DNA of 64,000 nucleotides from NCBI RefSeq assembly GCF_018617395.1, contig NZ_JACSKC010000001.1, positions 930,001 through 994,000 on the forward strand. The letters are read 5' to 3'. The notes beneath the pieces were generated by a model that had not been told where the DNA came from, did not search any database, and saw only the letters and a list, made by a program, of their open reading frames with translations. Position 1 is the stretch's first letter; every line of letters begins with the position of its first letter. The DNA comes from Exiguobacterium sp. s48. GTDB taxonomy: Bacteria > Bacillota > Bacilli > Exiguobacteriales > Exiguobacteriaceae. Below, piece by piece: positions 16,527 to 25,775 of the stretch. The translations under genes were made by a program, and so were the position numbers.

Positions 16527-17761
16527 GCTTCTCCTCCTTTCAAGCAATACACGGCTTCGAGCTCAATTTCTTTTGCAAGGGCGACGACTTGATCTCGCGT
16601 CGTATTTTCAATGATCGCCATCTCTTCATCTAAAGAGAATGGGCGAATGTCTGACCCACTCATCCAGCCAATCAATTGACGTGGACTGTCTCCGAGTTGA
16701 CGACGTTGATGGAACAACATTTCTTTCGTCTGTTGTAACGTCTCATCTTCAAACTCCCCTGCCTGTAATGCCTTCAATTGTTCCTCGATGATCTGTTCGG
16801 TCTTTTGCTGGTTCAACGCATCGATGCCGGCATAGACGAACAATTTCCGACTTAGGGAGCTGTATTGAGAGGCGGCATAGTACGCCAAACTCTCCTTTTC
16901 TCGGACGTTCATGAACAGTTTCGAGTGAGGGAATCCGCCGAATAGTCCATTCAGGACCTGCATGCGAATCGCATCTTCGGTCCTTGGATCGACATCAAGG
17001 GCATAAGCGAGATGAAGCTTACTTTGTTTAATATCTTGATGTTCTTCTAAACGTTTGAACTCTGCCCGACTTGCTTCAGGTAACAGACGCGAGCGACGTG
17101 TGCCGAGAGGTTCTAATGGTTCGAAGGCCAGTTCGACTTGCTCACGGCTGACGTCACCGACGACATAGATGTCAACACGATCGTTTTGAATCATCGACTC
17201 ATAAGCCTCATACAACGACTTTGGTGTTACGTGGTCGAGTTGTTCGAGCGTACCGAGTGACGGAATCGCAAGCTCTCCTCCAAGCATCTCTTGCAAACGC
17301 TGTTGGGCGAAGCGCATTTTGTCATCATAGACCGATTCGATGCGTTGACGCTGTAACCGACGCTCCTGCTCTACGATCAGTGGTTGAAATGCTCCATCAT
17401 AGGCATTTGGACGAAGCAACACGTCTTCAAGTAACTTGATTGCCTGACTCAACACATCTTCTCCGACAAGATGATCGTTGACGACTTCAAGTTGGAATTG
17501 GATGACATGTTCTTTACCGATTTTAGATGCTCCCGCGTACAAATTCGTATCAAACAAATCTTCTAGCGGTGTGTGAAACAACTCGATGGACGGATACGTC
17601 GCCGTCGACTTCTCCATGATGAATGGGAGCAATGCCCGATCTGCAACCGTCTCTGCCGACAACGGTGCGGCGAATGACACGAGACATGTCGTCGTTTTAA
17701 ATTTTTTGGTCGGATAGACCGAATAGTGCAATTGATGTTGGAACTGAACGATCCCTTTCAT
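16523..17761 (-). CDS. ymfF: M16-family peptidase homologue YmfF (inactive partner)
   Basis: A 412-residue M16-fold protein in which I find no HxxEH zinc motif. By analogy with other M16 heterodimers it should be the non-catalytic subunit that shapes the chamber of YmfH. The conserved C-terminal half has FPHSKLFMNVREKESLAYY, the substrate-binding Arg/Tyr region of M16 proteins. The ATG at 17761 (MKGIVQFQ) has GGAGTGATC upstream; more distal in-frame starts would run into the cobalamin adenosyltransferase gene. It overlaps ymfH by four bases. Confidence 0.9.
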   Translation of the reverse strand: MKGIVQFQHQLHYSVYPTKKFKTTTCLVSFAAPLSAETVADRALLPFIMEKSTATYPSIELFHTPLEDLFDTNLYAGASKIGKEHVIQFQLEVVNDHLVGEDVLSQAIKLLEDVLLRPNAYDGAFQPLIVEQERRLQRQRIESVYDDKMRFAQQRLQEMLGGELAIPSLGTLEQLDHVTPKSLYEAYESMIQNDRVDIYVVGDVSREQVELAFEPLEPLGTRRSRLLPEASRAEFKRLEEHQDIKQSKLHLAYALDVDPRTEDAIRMQVLNGLFGGFPHSKLFMNVREKESLAYYAASQYSSLSRKLFVYAGIDALNQQKTEQIIEEQLKALQAGEFEDETLQQTKEMLFHQRRQLGDSPRQLIGWMSGSDIRPFSLDEEMAIIENTTRDQVVALAKEIELEAVYCLKGGEA

Positions 17762-17768
17762 CAGCCGA

Positions 17769-18320
17769 TCACTCCTTTTTTCGTTTTGGTTGAAACACGG
17801 CAGCGCCGCGTGCATATTCTTGGTCCGGCACCCCTGCCACGACATTCGCGTAACGGGCGACTGTAAATAAGTAATCACTCAAGCGGTTAAAGTAAGGCAA
17901 CTGCCGGTCAGCGACACCGAGAGCCGCTAAGTCACGCTCGACCCGGCGACAGACGGCGCGAGCCACATGTAAGCTAGATGCGGCAACACTGCCACCCGGA
18001 AGGATGAAGCGCACGAGTTCTGGACAAGACTCTTCCCACTCATCCATCCAGCGTTCGAGCTCCGTCACAATCGATAAATCGACCGTTTTCGGAGGTTCTT
18101 CCGTATACATCAGTTCCGAACCAAGGTCGAACAAATCATGCTGGATCTTCGTCAATTGTTCTCGAAGTGTCGCATCCTCCTGATGAGCGATGGCGAGCCC
18201 AATCTGACTATTCAATTCGTCAAGATGACCCATCGCTTCGATTTGAGGATGATGCTTCTCGACCCGACTCCCAATCAATGAGGTCTCACCGGTGTCACCG
18301 GTACGTGTATATCGTTTCAT
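17769..18320 (-). CDS. pduO: ATP:cob(I)alamin adenosyltransferase, PduO type
   Basis: A 183-residue cytoplasmic enzyme that makes adenosylcobalamin (coenzyme B12) from cob(I)alamin and ATP. The N-terminal RYTRTGDTGETSLIGS, the MGHLDELNSQIGLA helix and the C-terminal RRVERDLAAL and YFNRLSDYLFTVAR are diagnostic of the PduO/MMAB fold. The ATG at 18320 has GGGGGGAG upstream. It lies between resE and ymfF and follows a hairpin after resE. It links functionally to the probable vitamin uptake module near 60-62.5 kb. Confidence 0.93.
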   Translation of the reverse strand: MKRYTRTGDTGETSLIGSRVEKHHPQIEAMGHLDELNSQIGLAIAHQEDATLREQLTKIQHDLFDLGSELMYTEEPPKTVDLSIVTELERWMDEWEESCPELVRFILPGGSVAASSLHVARAVCRRVERDLAALGVADRQLPYFNRLSDYLFTVARYANVVAGVPDQEYARGAAVFQPKRKKE

Positions 18321-18345
18321 TCGTCTCCCCCCATAAAATGCCACA

Positions 18346-18371
18346 AATGGTGACTCAAACGAGTCACCATT
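18346..18371 (-). terminator. Hairpin after resE
   Basis: An 11-base perfect stem AATGGTGACTC/GAGTCACCATT with a four-base loop, overlapping the resE stop codon. The T-run downstream on the minus strand is interrupted, so termination may be partial. Confidence 0.65.
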
Positions 18372-20079
18372 ATGAGATGTGTGGTTGTTCAAATGGTAAG
18401 TAAATATCGAAGGTCGTACCGACACCGAGGGTACTTGATACACTGACTTTTCCGTGATGGGCATCGACCACGTTTTTTACGATGGCAAGGCCGATTCCTG
18501 TCCCTGTCTTCGAACCACTCGTTCTTGCCTTATCGGCTTTATAGAATCGTTCGAAAACAAACGGTAAGTCTTCTTTAGGAATTCCGTGTCCCGTATCAGT
18601 CAATTGAATCCGTAACCCATCGGTTTCTTCCGTTGCCACGATCCGAATCTCACCAGAGTCGGTATGGGCGATGGCATTGCCGATCAAGTTCGTGAACACT
18701 TGTTCGAGACGGTCCCCGTCTGCTTCGATGAGACGGTGCGGTACGTCCGTCTGTAAATGAATCTCTTTTTCAGATGCCATTTGATTAAACTTCCGCATGA
18801 CACGAGGCAAGAAATCACCGATATCAAACGTACTGAATTTCATCGTCTCTTTACCCGATTCGATGCGTGCCAAATCCAATAAGTCATTGACGAGTCGTGC
18901 CAAACGGAGCGATTCGTCATAGATGATGGAGGCGAACTCTTTCGTCGCCTCGTCGCTCTCTGTCATTCCATCGATGATGGCTTCTGAATATCCTTGTAGC
19001 GTCACGAGCGGCGTTCGAAGTTCGTGGCTAATGTTCGCCACGAAGTCGGTCCGCATCTTATCGAGACGATGGCTCTCGGACGTATCACGAAGGACCACGA
19101 CAGCCCCTTCGAAATCATCTTCACCGACGAGCGGTGTGACCGTGAGTGTATAGTACCGATCGTCCTGCTTCACTTCAATCGTCTTTTCGGATGCCCCCTC
19201 CATCACTTCTTCATAGAGTGACAAGACGACTTCATGTGGTTGCCCCTCATGAAGCAACGGACTCGCTTGAGGATTCGTGACAATCACGTTCGCATGACGA
19301 TCGAGTGTGATGACACCGTCCGCCATCGAACGAAGAATCGACGCAAGTTGCAACCGTTCCCGGTCGAGCGCATCGACATACTTCGCCAGCTGACTGCTCA
19401 TTGCGTTGAAGGAAGCAGCGAGTTCGCCAATCTCATCTCGTGTTTTCGTCTCGAGACGTAAATCGAACTGGCCTTCCCCCGTCTTATTGACAGCATCACG
19501 CATTGCTCGAAGCGGCGCCGTGATTCGAGTCGATAGGAAGAACGCGAAGACGGTCGTGACAATGATGGCCGAAGCAACGGTCCAAAGAATAATGGTTCGT
19601 GCCCCCGCGTTCGCACTTGAGATGGCATCGAGTGGTTCTAGTAAGTAAAGCGTATATTGACCACTCGACAACGTAAATGTGGTTCGGTAAGCAAGAGCCG
19701 CCTGATCGTCAAAAGAGGAAAAGTTGCCGATCGCCGTTTCTCCTGCTGCCTGGTACGCTTCCCAATCTTGGCGACCAAGTTCGACCATCAACTCATCCAC
19801 TTGATTCCCGAAGTTGGAACGAACGGTCCCATTCTCCAAGATGTAGTTGGCCCCATAAACTTCGATAATTTGATCAATCGTTTGGGACGTGTCACCTTCA
19901 TTCAATAATACCGATTGAACCTGTCCTCCAAGTTTGGCGAGATGTCCTCGTTCTTGGTCAATGTGAAACGAATTGAAAAATTCGAGCATCAATACCGAGA
20001 CGATGAATAAGATGACACTGACTAAAACGAGAATCGTCAGCCATAGTTTCGTGACGATGCTGTTTCGACGAAGCATCAT
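18370..20079 (-). CDS. resE: ResE sensor histidine kinase
   Basis: A 569-residue membrane sensor. Domains in order: a first transmembrane helix (about 10-32), an extracellular sensor region, a second helix (about 163-185), HAMP, a PAS-like domain (about 245-340), HisKA with the phospho-accepting His in FVANISHELRTPL, and the HATPase domain with LIGNAIAHTD, DTGHGIP and GTGIGLAIVK. In B. subtilis it senses oxygen limitation and nitric oxide and phosphorylates ResD. Its ATG overlaps the resD stop (ATGA). Confidence 0.93.
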   Translation of the reverse strand: MMLRRNSIVTKLWLTILVLVSVILFIVSVLMLEFFNSFHIDQERGHLAKLGGQVQSVLLNEGDTSQTIDQIIEVYGANYILENGTVRSNFGNQVDELMVELGRQDWEAYQAAGETAIGNFSSFDDQAALAYRTTFTLSSGQYTLYLLEPLDAISSANAGARTIILWTVASAIIVTTVFAFFLSTRITAPLRAMRDAVNKTGEGQFDLRLETKTRDEIGELAASFNAMSSQLAKYVDALDRERLQLASILRSMADGVITLDRHANVIVTNPQASPLLHEGQPHEVVLSLYEEVMEGASEKTIEVKQDDRYYTLTVTPLVGEDDFEGAVVVLRDTSESHRLDKMRTDFVANISHELRTPLVTLQGYSEAIIDGMTESDEATKEFASIIYDESLRLARLVNDLLDLARIESGKETMKFSTFDIGDFLPRVMRKFNQMASEKEIHLQTDVPHRLIEADGDRLEQVFTNLIGNAIAHTDSGEIRIVATEETDGLRIQLTDTGHGIPKEDLPFVFERFYKADKARTSGSKTGTGIGLAIVKNVVDAHHGKVSVSSTLGVGTTFDIYLPFEQPHIS

Positions 20080-20792
20080 TCACTAGCAGCTTCGAACTTG
20101 TACCCGACACCCCATACAGTCGTGATCATGTGCGCCGCATCTGGCGAGACGCGGTTCAATTTTTCACGTAGGCGTTTCACGTGTGTATCGACGGTCCGAA
20201 GGTCTCCGAAAAATTCGTAGTTCCATACTTCTTTTAACAGTTGCTCACGAGAAAAGACTTTATCCACCTGTTTGGCTAGGAAGAATAACAATTCGTATTC
20301 TTTCGGTGTGAGTGCAATCTCTTCTCCGTCAACCGTGACACGGTGTGCATCGTTATCAATCGTCAGATGTGGGAAAACAATCAAGTCTTTCGATTTCTCG
20401 CTCGTTTGCATGAATTTAGTCGAGCCAGAACGACGAAGGAGTGCCTTGACACGAAGAACGACCTCACGAGGACTGAACGGTTTAACGATGTAATCGTCCG
20501 CTCCGACTTCAAATCCTTGAACGCGATCAATTTCTTCACCTTTCGCTGTAAGCATGATGACCGGTGTCGCTTTCGTTTTCCGAAGTTCTGTGCATACTTC
20601 GACTCCGTCCATTTTCGGCATCATCAAATCAAGTAAGATGACGTCGTATTCGTTTTCAAGGGCGAGCGCAAGTGCCTCTTCGCCGTTGATGGCTTCTTCA
20701 ATCACATACTGTTCACGTTCTAAGTACATTTTCAAAAGTCGACGAATTCTCTCCTCGTCGTCAACTACTAAAATCTTCGTTTTCTCAGCCAT
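20076..20792 (-). CDS. resD: ResD response regulator
   Basis: A 238-residue OmpR/PhoB-family regulator. Its receiver domain has VDDEER, the phospho-acceptor Asp in VILLDLMMPKMDG and the Lys in YIVKPFSP; a C-terminal winged helix carries TVDTHVKRLREKL. It activates aerobic-anaerobic respiration genes, including resABC in B. subtilis. The ATG at 20792 (MAEKTKILVVDD) follows AGGAGGG; upstream in-frame codons add sequence not found in the family. It is co-transcribed with resE and separated from resC by a terminator. Confidence 0.95.
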   Translation of the reverse strand: MAEKTKILVVDDEERIRRLLKMYLEREQYVIEEAINGEEALALALENEYDVILLDLMMPKMDGVEVCTELRKTKATPVIMLTAKGEEIDRVQGFEVGADDYIVKPFSPREVVLRVKALLRRSGSTKFMQTSEKSKDLIVFPHLTIDNDAHRVTVDGEEIALTPKEYELLFFLAKQVDKVFSREQLLKEVWNYEFFGDLRTVDTHVKRLREKLNRVSPDAAHMITTVWGVGYKFEAASE

Positions 20793-20837
20793 ATGTGAAA
20801 CCCTCCTAAGACCCATTACGAGTTGTAGTGAATGTTG

Positions 20838-20847
20838 CACAATTGTG
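20838..20847. repeat. Palindrome CACAATTGTG upstream of resD
   Basis: The core of a longer near-palindrome, TGTTGCACAATTGTGAACA (about 20834-20852), 45 bases upstream of resD. The same ten-base palindrome recurs at 20931-20940 in the resC terminator. It is a candidate operator for resDE. Confidence 0.4.
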
Positions 20848-20921
20848 AACATTCCACTCTCTGCCATAACTATACCACTCTATTATTTCGCTTCACAACG
20901 ATGATTTGGTGGACCAAATGA

Positions 20922-20949
20922 AAAAGAAGTCACAATTGTGACTTCTTTT
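20922..20949 (-). terminator. Terminator after resC
   Basis: A perfect 28-base palindrome with AAAAGAAGTCAC/GTGACTTCTTTT arms directly after the resC stop codon. It ends in T residues on both strands and separates resABC from resDE. Confidence 0.85.
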
Positions 20950-20952
20950 GGA

Positions 20953-22137
20953 TCATGCATATGAATGAAGACCCGCGATGACCAAGTTTACGAAGACGAG
21001 GTTGAACATGATGATTCCAAATCCACCGACACATAGCCATGCCGCTCTCGTACCTGTCCATCCGCGCTGAATCCGCATATGCAAGTAGTAGACATAGGTG
21101 AGCATCGTAATCAATGCCCATACCTCTTTTGGATCCCATCCCCAGAAACGGTTCCAGGCAATCTGCGCCCAAATCATCGCGAAGATGAGACCACCGAGAA
21201 TAAAGACGGGTAAACCAATCGCAACCGAACGATAGCTGATTTCATCAGCAAGGTCGAGATCGACTTTTTTCGCAAGCGGTTGAAGTGCCTCAGCGACTCG
21301 TTTACGCAAAATGACGAATCGAAGTAGCACATAAATCACAATTCCACCGATGATTGACCAAATCAGTGTGTTCAACTTGAGCGTGTTAATCCAGTTCGGC
21401 AATTCGAGTGACAAACCACTCGCACCAGACAATAACTGAGCACCCTCCGGTACGAACAAAATCGGCATAAAGTATTCATACGATTCGGCTTGTCCTCGGT
21501 CGTTCGTGAACTCGACGACACCACCAGCGCCAATCCCTTTAAAGAGCATCGAGACGAGGATAAAACCGAGCGTACACATGAGGACGAACATCGTCACTTC
21601 GAGCCACGTCCGTGATTTCGATTGCTCTTTCATTGATGTTTCATTCAATAAGAAAATGAGCCCCGAGGCGAAACTGATTGCCAAAATCCCTTGTCCGAGC
21701 GCCGCCGTTGTAACGTGGATTTTTAACCACACGCTGTTCAATGCTGGAATGAGCGGCGCGACTTCGCTTGAAAACATTGATGCGAAGGCAATAACGAGTA
21801 ACGCCACCGGCATCGCAAACAAGCCAAGTACGTCATTCTTATAAATTCCGTACACAACGAGGAATCCAACGACCATCATCATACCAAAGAACGTCGTGTA
21901 CTCGTATAAGTTCGATACCGGTGCATAACCGACACCTGCCCAACGCATAAAGAAATATGTCAATTGAGCGATAAAACCGATAATTGCCAAGATATATGCA
22001 TACTTCCCGTAAGCAATCCGGTTGACGTTCCGTTCTTTACGCATGCCACTCACAGCAATGGTAAAGAGCACCGTTGAGATTGCGTAAAGGAAGAACGCGA
22101 TAAACAGCATACGGCTGCTCCATTCAATCCATTCCAT
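20953..22137 (-). CDS. resC: Cytochrome c biogenesis protein ResC (CcsA)
   Basis: A 394-residue polytopic membrane protein of the CcsA/CcmC family. With ResB it forms the system II haem-export and cytochrome c synthase complex. The haem-handling tryptophan-rich motif is seen in NRFWGWDPKEVWAL near residue 340, and conserved histidines lie in flanking helices (KIHVTTAALGQG and YYLHMRIQRGW). The ATG at 22137 shares its first base with the resB stop (TGATG), so translation is coupled. Confidence 0.94.
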   Translation of the reverse strand: MEWIEWSSRMLFIAFFLYAISTVLFTIAVSGMRKERNVNRIAYGKYAYILAIIGFIAQLTYFFMRWAGVGYAPVSNLYEYTTFFGMMMVVGFLVVYGIYKNDVLGLFAMPVALLVIAFASMFSSEVAPLIPALNSVWLKIHVTTAALGQGILAISFASGLIFLLNETSMKEQSKSRTWLEVTMFVLMCTLGFILVSMLFKGIGAGGVVEFTNDRGQAESYEYFMPILFVPEGAQLLSGASGLSLELPNWINTLKLNTLIWSIIGGIVIYVLLRFVILRKRVAEALQPLAKKVDLDLADEISYRSVAIGLPVFILGGLIFAMIWAQIAWNRFWGWDPKEVWALITMLTYVYYLHMRIQRGWTGTRAAWLCVGGFGIIMFNLVFVNLVIAGLHSYA

Positions 22138-23681
22138 CAAGATTCCCCTCTTTCATCTATTGACTCGTTCTCAGATTTCGATGTGAACCTTGCCTGGTCT
22201 TCCCACATCGGCAGTCCTGTTTGCTCTAGTAACGGTGAAACCTCCCGACGGAGCGAGGACGGGTTTTTGTTCGTGAAGCCCGCAACGAGCACATCGTTTT
22301 CATGACGACGAATCCAGACACGTCGATGTGGCCAATACATTCCCATCACGATCCCAATCATGAAAATCGTTGCACCGACGATGAGAATTGGATATGTCGA
22401 GTCACTCTTCACTCGAAGTCCGCTCGTACTCGCCATCTCGGTACCCGCAAATTTCACTTCATAGCGGTTGTCTTCATCGGCTACATTGAGTCGAATTCCA
22501 ATCAAATTCGATTCTGTCGCGCCATCTGGCGTTTCGACATTGAAGAAGAATGCAGGATTAAGTGCACGCGGCGATTTCGTGTTCGGTTGTCCGTCTTTTA
22601 CTTCAAAGTCGGGATATAAATCCTTCAGCGAAACCGTGACTCCATTGAGATCATACGATTGTTCCGGATTCTCCAAATCAACTTTAAACGGACCATACTC
22701 ATCACCTGTTTGCTTATCAGCGAGCATGAACGACATCGACAAGAACTCCGGACGACTCGAATATTGCTCCTGATACACTTCAAACTTATCGAATTTAAAC
22801 GGGTGGTTGACTTTTGTCGAACCAGTATCGATTTGTTCGAGTTGCGGCGATCCGTCCTCGTTCATTCCCGTTTTTTTGAATAATGTCAGTTCGGTCTCAT
22901 AGTTTTTAGGAACGGCTCCCGCTTTTTCAATGGCTGCTGCAAATTTCGCATCTTCTTCATTGTTTTCCGGGTCGTACATCTCCAGGATGAACTGATCGTT
23001 CCGCAAATAATATTCACCGTCCGTCGCTTCTAACGAAACCGTATCTCCTTCGCGCACCCATTCGAGCGTGTCCGTATGGAATGCAGGGAATACGCGGAGC
23101 ATCGCCCCAAGGAAGAAGATGACGAGTCCGACGTGGTTGACATATGGACCCCAACGTCCGAAACGGTGTTTCTCCGCCAGTAGCGCATCTCCGTCCCGTT
23201 TGACATGATACCGCTTCTTCTTGAGTGCAACCTCCATCTCATCCATTTGGGCATCAGTTGCTTCACCTTGTCCGAAAAGACGTTGCCCTTTCATAAAGCG
23301 TTCTGTACGTCTGACCGGTTGATGTTTAAGTGCCTTATAGAGCGGGACACCTCGGTCAATGGATACAACGATAAGCGAGAGCGTCAACATGACAATCAGG
23401 CTGATATACCACCACGATGTATATAGGTTATGGAATCCGAGGGCATAATAAATCGAACCCGGTGTTCCATACTCCTCCAGATAGTACTGTTCAGGAGGTA
23501 ACTGTTGTGGGATATACATCTCTTGAGGGAAGATTGTTCCGATTGCCGAACCGACAATAATCAGACCAATCAACCATAAACCTACTTTGACCGAAGCGAA
23601 AAAGCTCCATACGCGGTCAATGATCGATCTAGGACGACGCTTCGACCGTAAATCAGCGCCATCATATTTCATATCTAGCAT
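22137..23681 (-). CDS. resB: Cytochrome c biogenesis protein ResB (Ccs1)
   Basis: A 514-residue membrane protein, the ResB/Ccs1 subunit of system II cytochrome c maturation. Three transmembrane helices near the N-terminus (about 30-50, 90-110, 175-195) precede a large extracytoplasmic domain, and a last helix lies near 430. SFFASVKVGLWLIGLII and the following FPQEMYIP are typical of the family. It delivers reduced haem with ResC to apocytochromes on the outer face. It lies 19 bases after resA and overlaps resC. Confidence 0.94.
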   Translation of the reverse strand: MLDMKYDGADLRSKRRPRSIIDRVWSFFASVKVGLWLIGLIIVGSAIGTIFPQEMYIPQQLPPEQYYLEEYGTPGSIYYALGFHNLYTSWWYISLIVMLTLSLIVVSIDRGVPLYKALKHQPVRRTERFMKGQRLFGQGEATDAQMDEMEVALKKKRYHVKRDGDALLAEKHRFGRWGPYVNHVGLVIFFLGAMLRVFPAFHTDTLEWVREGDTVSLEATDGEYYLRNDQFILEMYDPENNEEDAKFAAAIEKAGAVPKNYETELTLFKKTGMNEDGSPQLEQIDTGSTKVNHPFKFDKFEVYQEQYSSRPEFLSMSFMLADKQTGDEYGPFKVDLENPEQSYDLNGVTVSLKDLYPDFEVKDGQPNTKSPRALNPAFFFNVETPDGATESNLIGIRLNVADEDNRYEVKFAGTEMASTSGLRVKSDSTYPILIVGATIFMIGIVMGMYWPHRRVWIRRHENDVLVAGFTNKNPSSLRREVSPLLEQTGLPMWEDQARFTSKSENESIDERGES

Positions 23682-23700
23682 CTGTGCGTCCCCCGTTCGC

Positions 23701-24282
23701 TTACAATGACTTCTCGGCTAACTCCATCAATTTCTCTTTTGAAAGTTCACCTTCATATTTTTCAATTACGTTGCCTTCACCATCGATGACGAATGTGACA
23801 GGCAAGTTATAAATGCCGTAGGCTCCTTCGACCTCACTCTTCGTATCCATCAAAATCGGATAATCAAGTTTGACACCAAGGTCGTTGATGAAGTTGTCGA
23901 CGCGAAGCGGCGTTTCACCGACATTCACCGCCCAAAAATCGACGCCCATGTCTTGAAGTGCCGCATAGTTTTCTTGTACGACCGGCATTTCTTTCTTACA
24001 AGGCTCACAGAATGTCCCCCAGAAGTTCAGGAGCATCCCTTTCCCTTCATAGTTGTCTCGTTCATATAGTGTCGAACCATCAAGTGTGACGAGCTTGAAG
24101 TTCGGTGCCTCGTCTCCTGCCTCGATGCGCCCGTCGTTCCCTGCTTGGTCAAATAGTTGCATGAGGGTGATCGCTCCCGCAAAGAGCACTACCGTCATAA
24201 TCATCAATCGCGAAAAGGATCTTTTTTTCTTTTTCGCGACCGCTTGTTCCATCCGATCGTCTTTCTGTTGATCTTTTGTCAT
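23701..24282 (-). CDS. resA: Thiol-disulfide oxidoreductase ResA
   Basis: A 193-residue membrane-anchored thioredoxin-like protein that reduces apocytochrome c before haem attachment. A Lys-rich start is followed by one transmembrane helix (about residues 25-45), then a thioredoxin domain with the active-site FWGTFCEPCKKEMP (CEPC, as in ResA) and the cis-proline region NLPVTFVID. Two starts are possible: ATG at 24282 or GTG at 24291. AAGGATGGTG fits both imperfectly, and they differ by three residues. It heads the resABC operon. Confidence 0.93.
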   Translation of the reverse strand: MTKDQQKDDRMEQAVAKKKKRSFSRLMIMTVVLFAGAITLMQLFDQAGNDGRIEAGDEAPNFKLVTLDGSTLYERDNYEGKGMLLNFWGTFCEPCKKEMPVVQENYAALQDMGVDFWAVNVGETPLRVDNFINDLGVKLDYPILMDTKSEVEGAYGIYNLPVTFVIDGEGNVIEKYEGELSKEKLMELAEKSL

Positions 24283-24382
24283 CGTTTTCACACCATCCTT
24301 CAGTTGCTATTGTACTGAAAAAACATTAAAAACGCACATTAACAGACTTTTTTCATTTTTTTGTCACACAATCTCCACAATC

Positions 24383-24414
24383 AAAAAAATCATCCCATTT
24401 CAGGACGATTTTTT
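24383..24414 (-). terminator. Terminator after rluB
   Basis: A ten-pair stem AAAATCRTCC/GGRYGATTTT followed on the minus strand by seven T residues, five bases after the rluB stop codon. Confidence 0.8.
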
Positions 24415-24418
24415 ATTG

Positions 24419-25177
24419 TTATTTTTTCTTCTTTTTGCCTCGTGGTTTCGGTGGGACGGTCGGATTCGCGAGTTCACGGAGTTTACTAATCTCTTTGTGT
24501 GAAAGTTCACGCCAATCGCCTGTATTGAGACCGTCGAGCGTCAAGAAACCGAACTGTTCACGCTTCAGTTTGATGACCTCGGAACCGATCGCCTCAACCA
24601 TTCGACGAATTTGGCGATTATGCCCTTCCGAGATAACGATTTCGAGAATCGCTGTGTTCTTCTTCTGATCCACAGACTTCATTTTCACTTTCGCACTTCC
24701 CGTTTTAAAACCGTCATCAAGCTGAACGCCTGACTCTAGTTGTTTAATGGCCAAGTAAGAAGGAATATTCTTCACTTTTGCCACGTAGCGCTTTTGAATT
24801 TTATATTTCGGGTGTGTCATCATGTTCGAGAACTCGCCATCGTTCGTCAAGATGATGAGTCCCGTCGTGTTATAGTCAAGACGTCCGACCGGGAAGACAC
24901 GCGCTCCTGGTGGAACGAGGTCCGTAATGACTTTACGTCCTTTATCGTCCTCTACCGTCGACACATAGCCGCTCGGTTTATAGAGTACGTAGTAGACATG
25001 CTCTTCTTGTTCGATTTTGACGCCATCGACCTCAATCTCTGACTTCGGTCCGACTTTCGTCCCGAGTTCACGGACGACTTTCCCATTGACGCGAACGCGA
25101 CCATCTAAAATCATTTCTTCCGCTTTCCGGCGCGAGGCGATCCCCGCTTGTGCGATTACTTTTTGCAAACGTTCCAT
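24419..25177 (-). CDS. rluB: 23S rRNA pseudouridine synthase RluB
   Basis: A 252-residue RNA modification enzyme of the RsuA/RluB/E/F family. An N-terminal S4 RNA-binding domain (RLQKVIAQAGIASRRKAEEM) is followed by the catalytic domain with the essential Asp in PVGRLDYNTTGLIILTNDG. By homology with B. subtilis YpuL it should act on a helix of 23S rRNA. The C-terminal tail is Lys-rich. It lies four bases after scpB, and the rluB-scpB-scpA order is conserved in Bacilli. Confidence 0.93.
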   Translation of the reverse strand: MERLQKVIAQAGIASRRKAEEMILDGRVRVNGKVVRELGTKVGPKSEIEVDGVKIEQEEHVYYVLYKPSGYVSTVEDDKGRKVITDLVPPGARVFPVGRLDYNTTGLIILTNDGEFSNMMTHPKYKIQKRYVAKVKNIPSYLAIKQLESGVQLDDGFKTGSAKVKMKSVDQKKNTAILEIVISEGHNRQIRRMVEAIGSEVIKLKREQFGFLTLDGLNTGDWRELSHKEISKLRELANPTVPPKPRGKKKKK

Positions 25178-25181
25178 ATGA

Positions 25182-25775
25182 TTAATCCTTCTCCAATCTC
25201 TCTTCTTGCTTCGATGGTTCCTGACCGAAGAACAAATCGCCTTCGTCTGTCAGTTCATCTTCAAATGTTAATGGCGGCAGTTCCTCGAGCGAGTTGAACC
25301 CGAAGTGGTCGAGGAAATGCTCTGTCGTACGGTATAGTTTGGCACGACCAATCGTCTTCGCACGTCCAGCCGATTCGATCAATCCTTTCGATAACAACGT
25401 ATGGATGACCCGTTCGACTTTGACTCCTCGAATCTCTTCAATATCCGCTCGTGTGACCGGCTGTTTGTACGCGATGATGACAAGCGTCTCCATCGCCGCG
25501 CGTGAAAGAGCCTGCTCAGCCATCGTCCCGACGTATTTTTGAATGTACGGAGAGACGTCCGGTACCGTCACAAGCTTATACACCCCTGCCGATTCCATGA
25601 GTTGAAACGGTCGCTTCGATGTTTTAAACGAAGCTTCTAATTTACTGAGCTGTTCTCGTGCCGCAGCCTCTGAAATGTCGAGCGTCTCGGCGAGCGCTCG
25701 TACTTCCATTCCTTCGTCTCCGACGACGAACAGCAATCCTTCGATAATCGTCTCATAGGACAGCAACCGCTTCAT
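25182..25775 (-). CDS. scpB: Segregation and condensation protein B
   Basis: A 197-residue tandem winged-helix protein that dimerises and binds ScpA in the SMC condensin complex, which compacts and segregates chromosomes. [18 protein letters not shown] and [17 protein letters not shown] are characteristic. The ATG at 25775 lies inside the 3' end of scpA, giving an overlap of 23 bases. Its ribosome-binding purines (AAGAAAGGGG) abut the ATG, so a TTG 12 bases further on is also a plausible start. Confidence 0.92.
   Translation of the reverse strand: MKRLLSYETIIEGLLFVVGDEGMEVRALAETLDISEAAAREQLSKLEASFKTSKRPFQLMESAGVYKLVTVPDVSPYIQKYVGTMAEQALSRAAMETLVIIAYKQPVTRADIEEIRGVKVERVIHTLLSKGLIESAGRAKTIGRAKLYRTTEHFLDHFGFNSLEELPPLTFEDELTDEGDLFFGQEPSKQEERLEKD

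Noticed and set aside
20834-20852. The resD upstream palindrome as a Rex or CRP/Fnr site
   Set aside because: Rex and CRP/Fnr sites have half-sites in the opposite order (TTGTGA...TCACAA and TGTGA...TCACA); here TTCACAA faces the wrong way, so I leave it unassigned.
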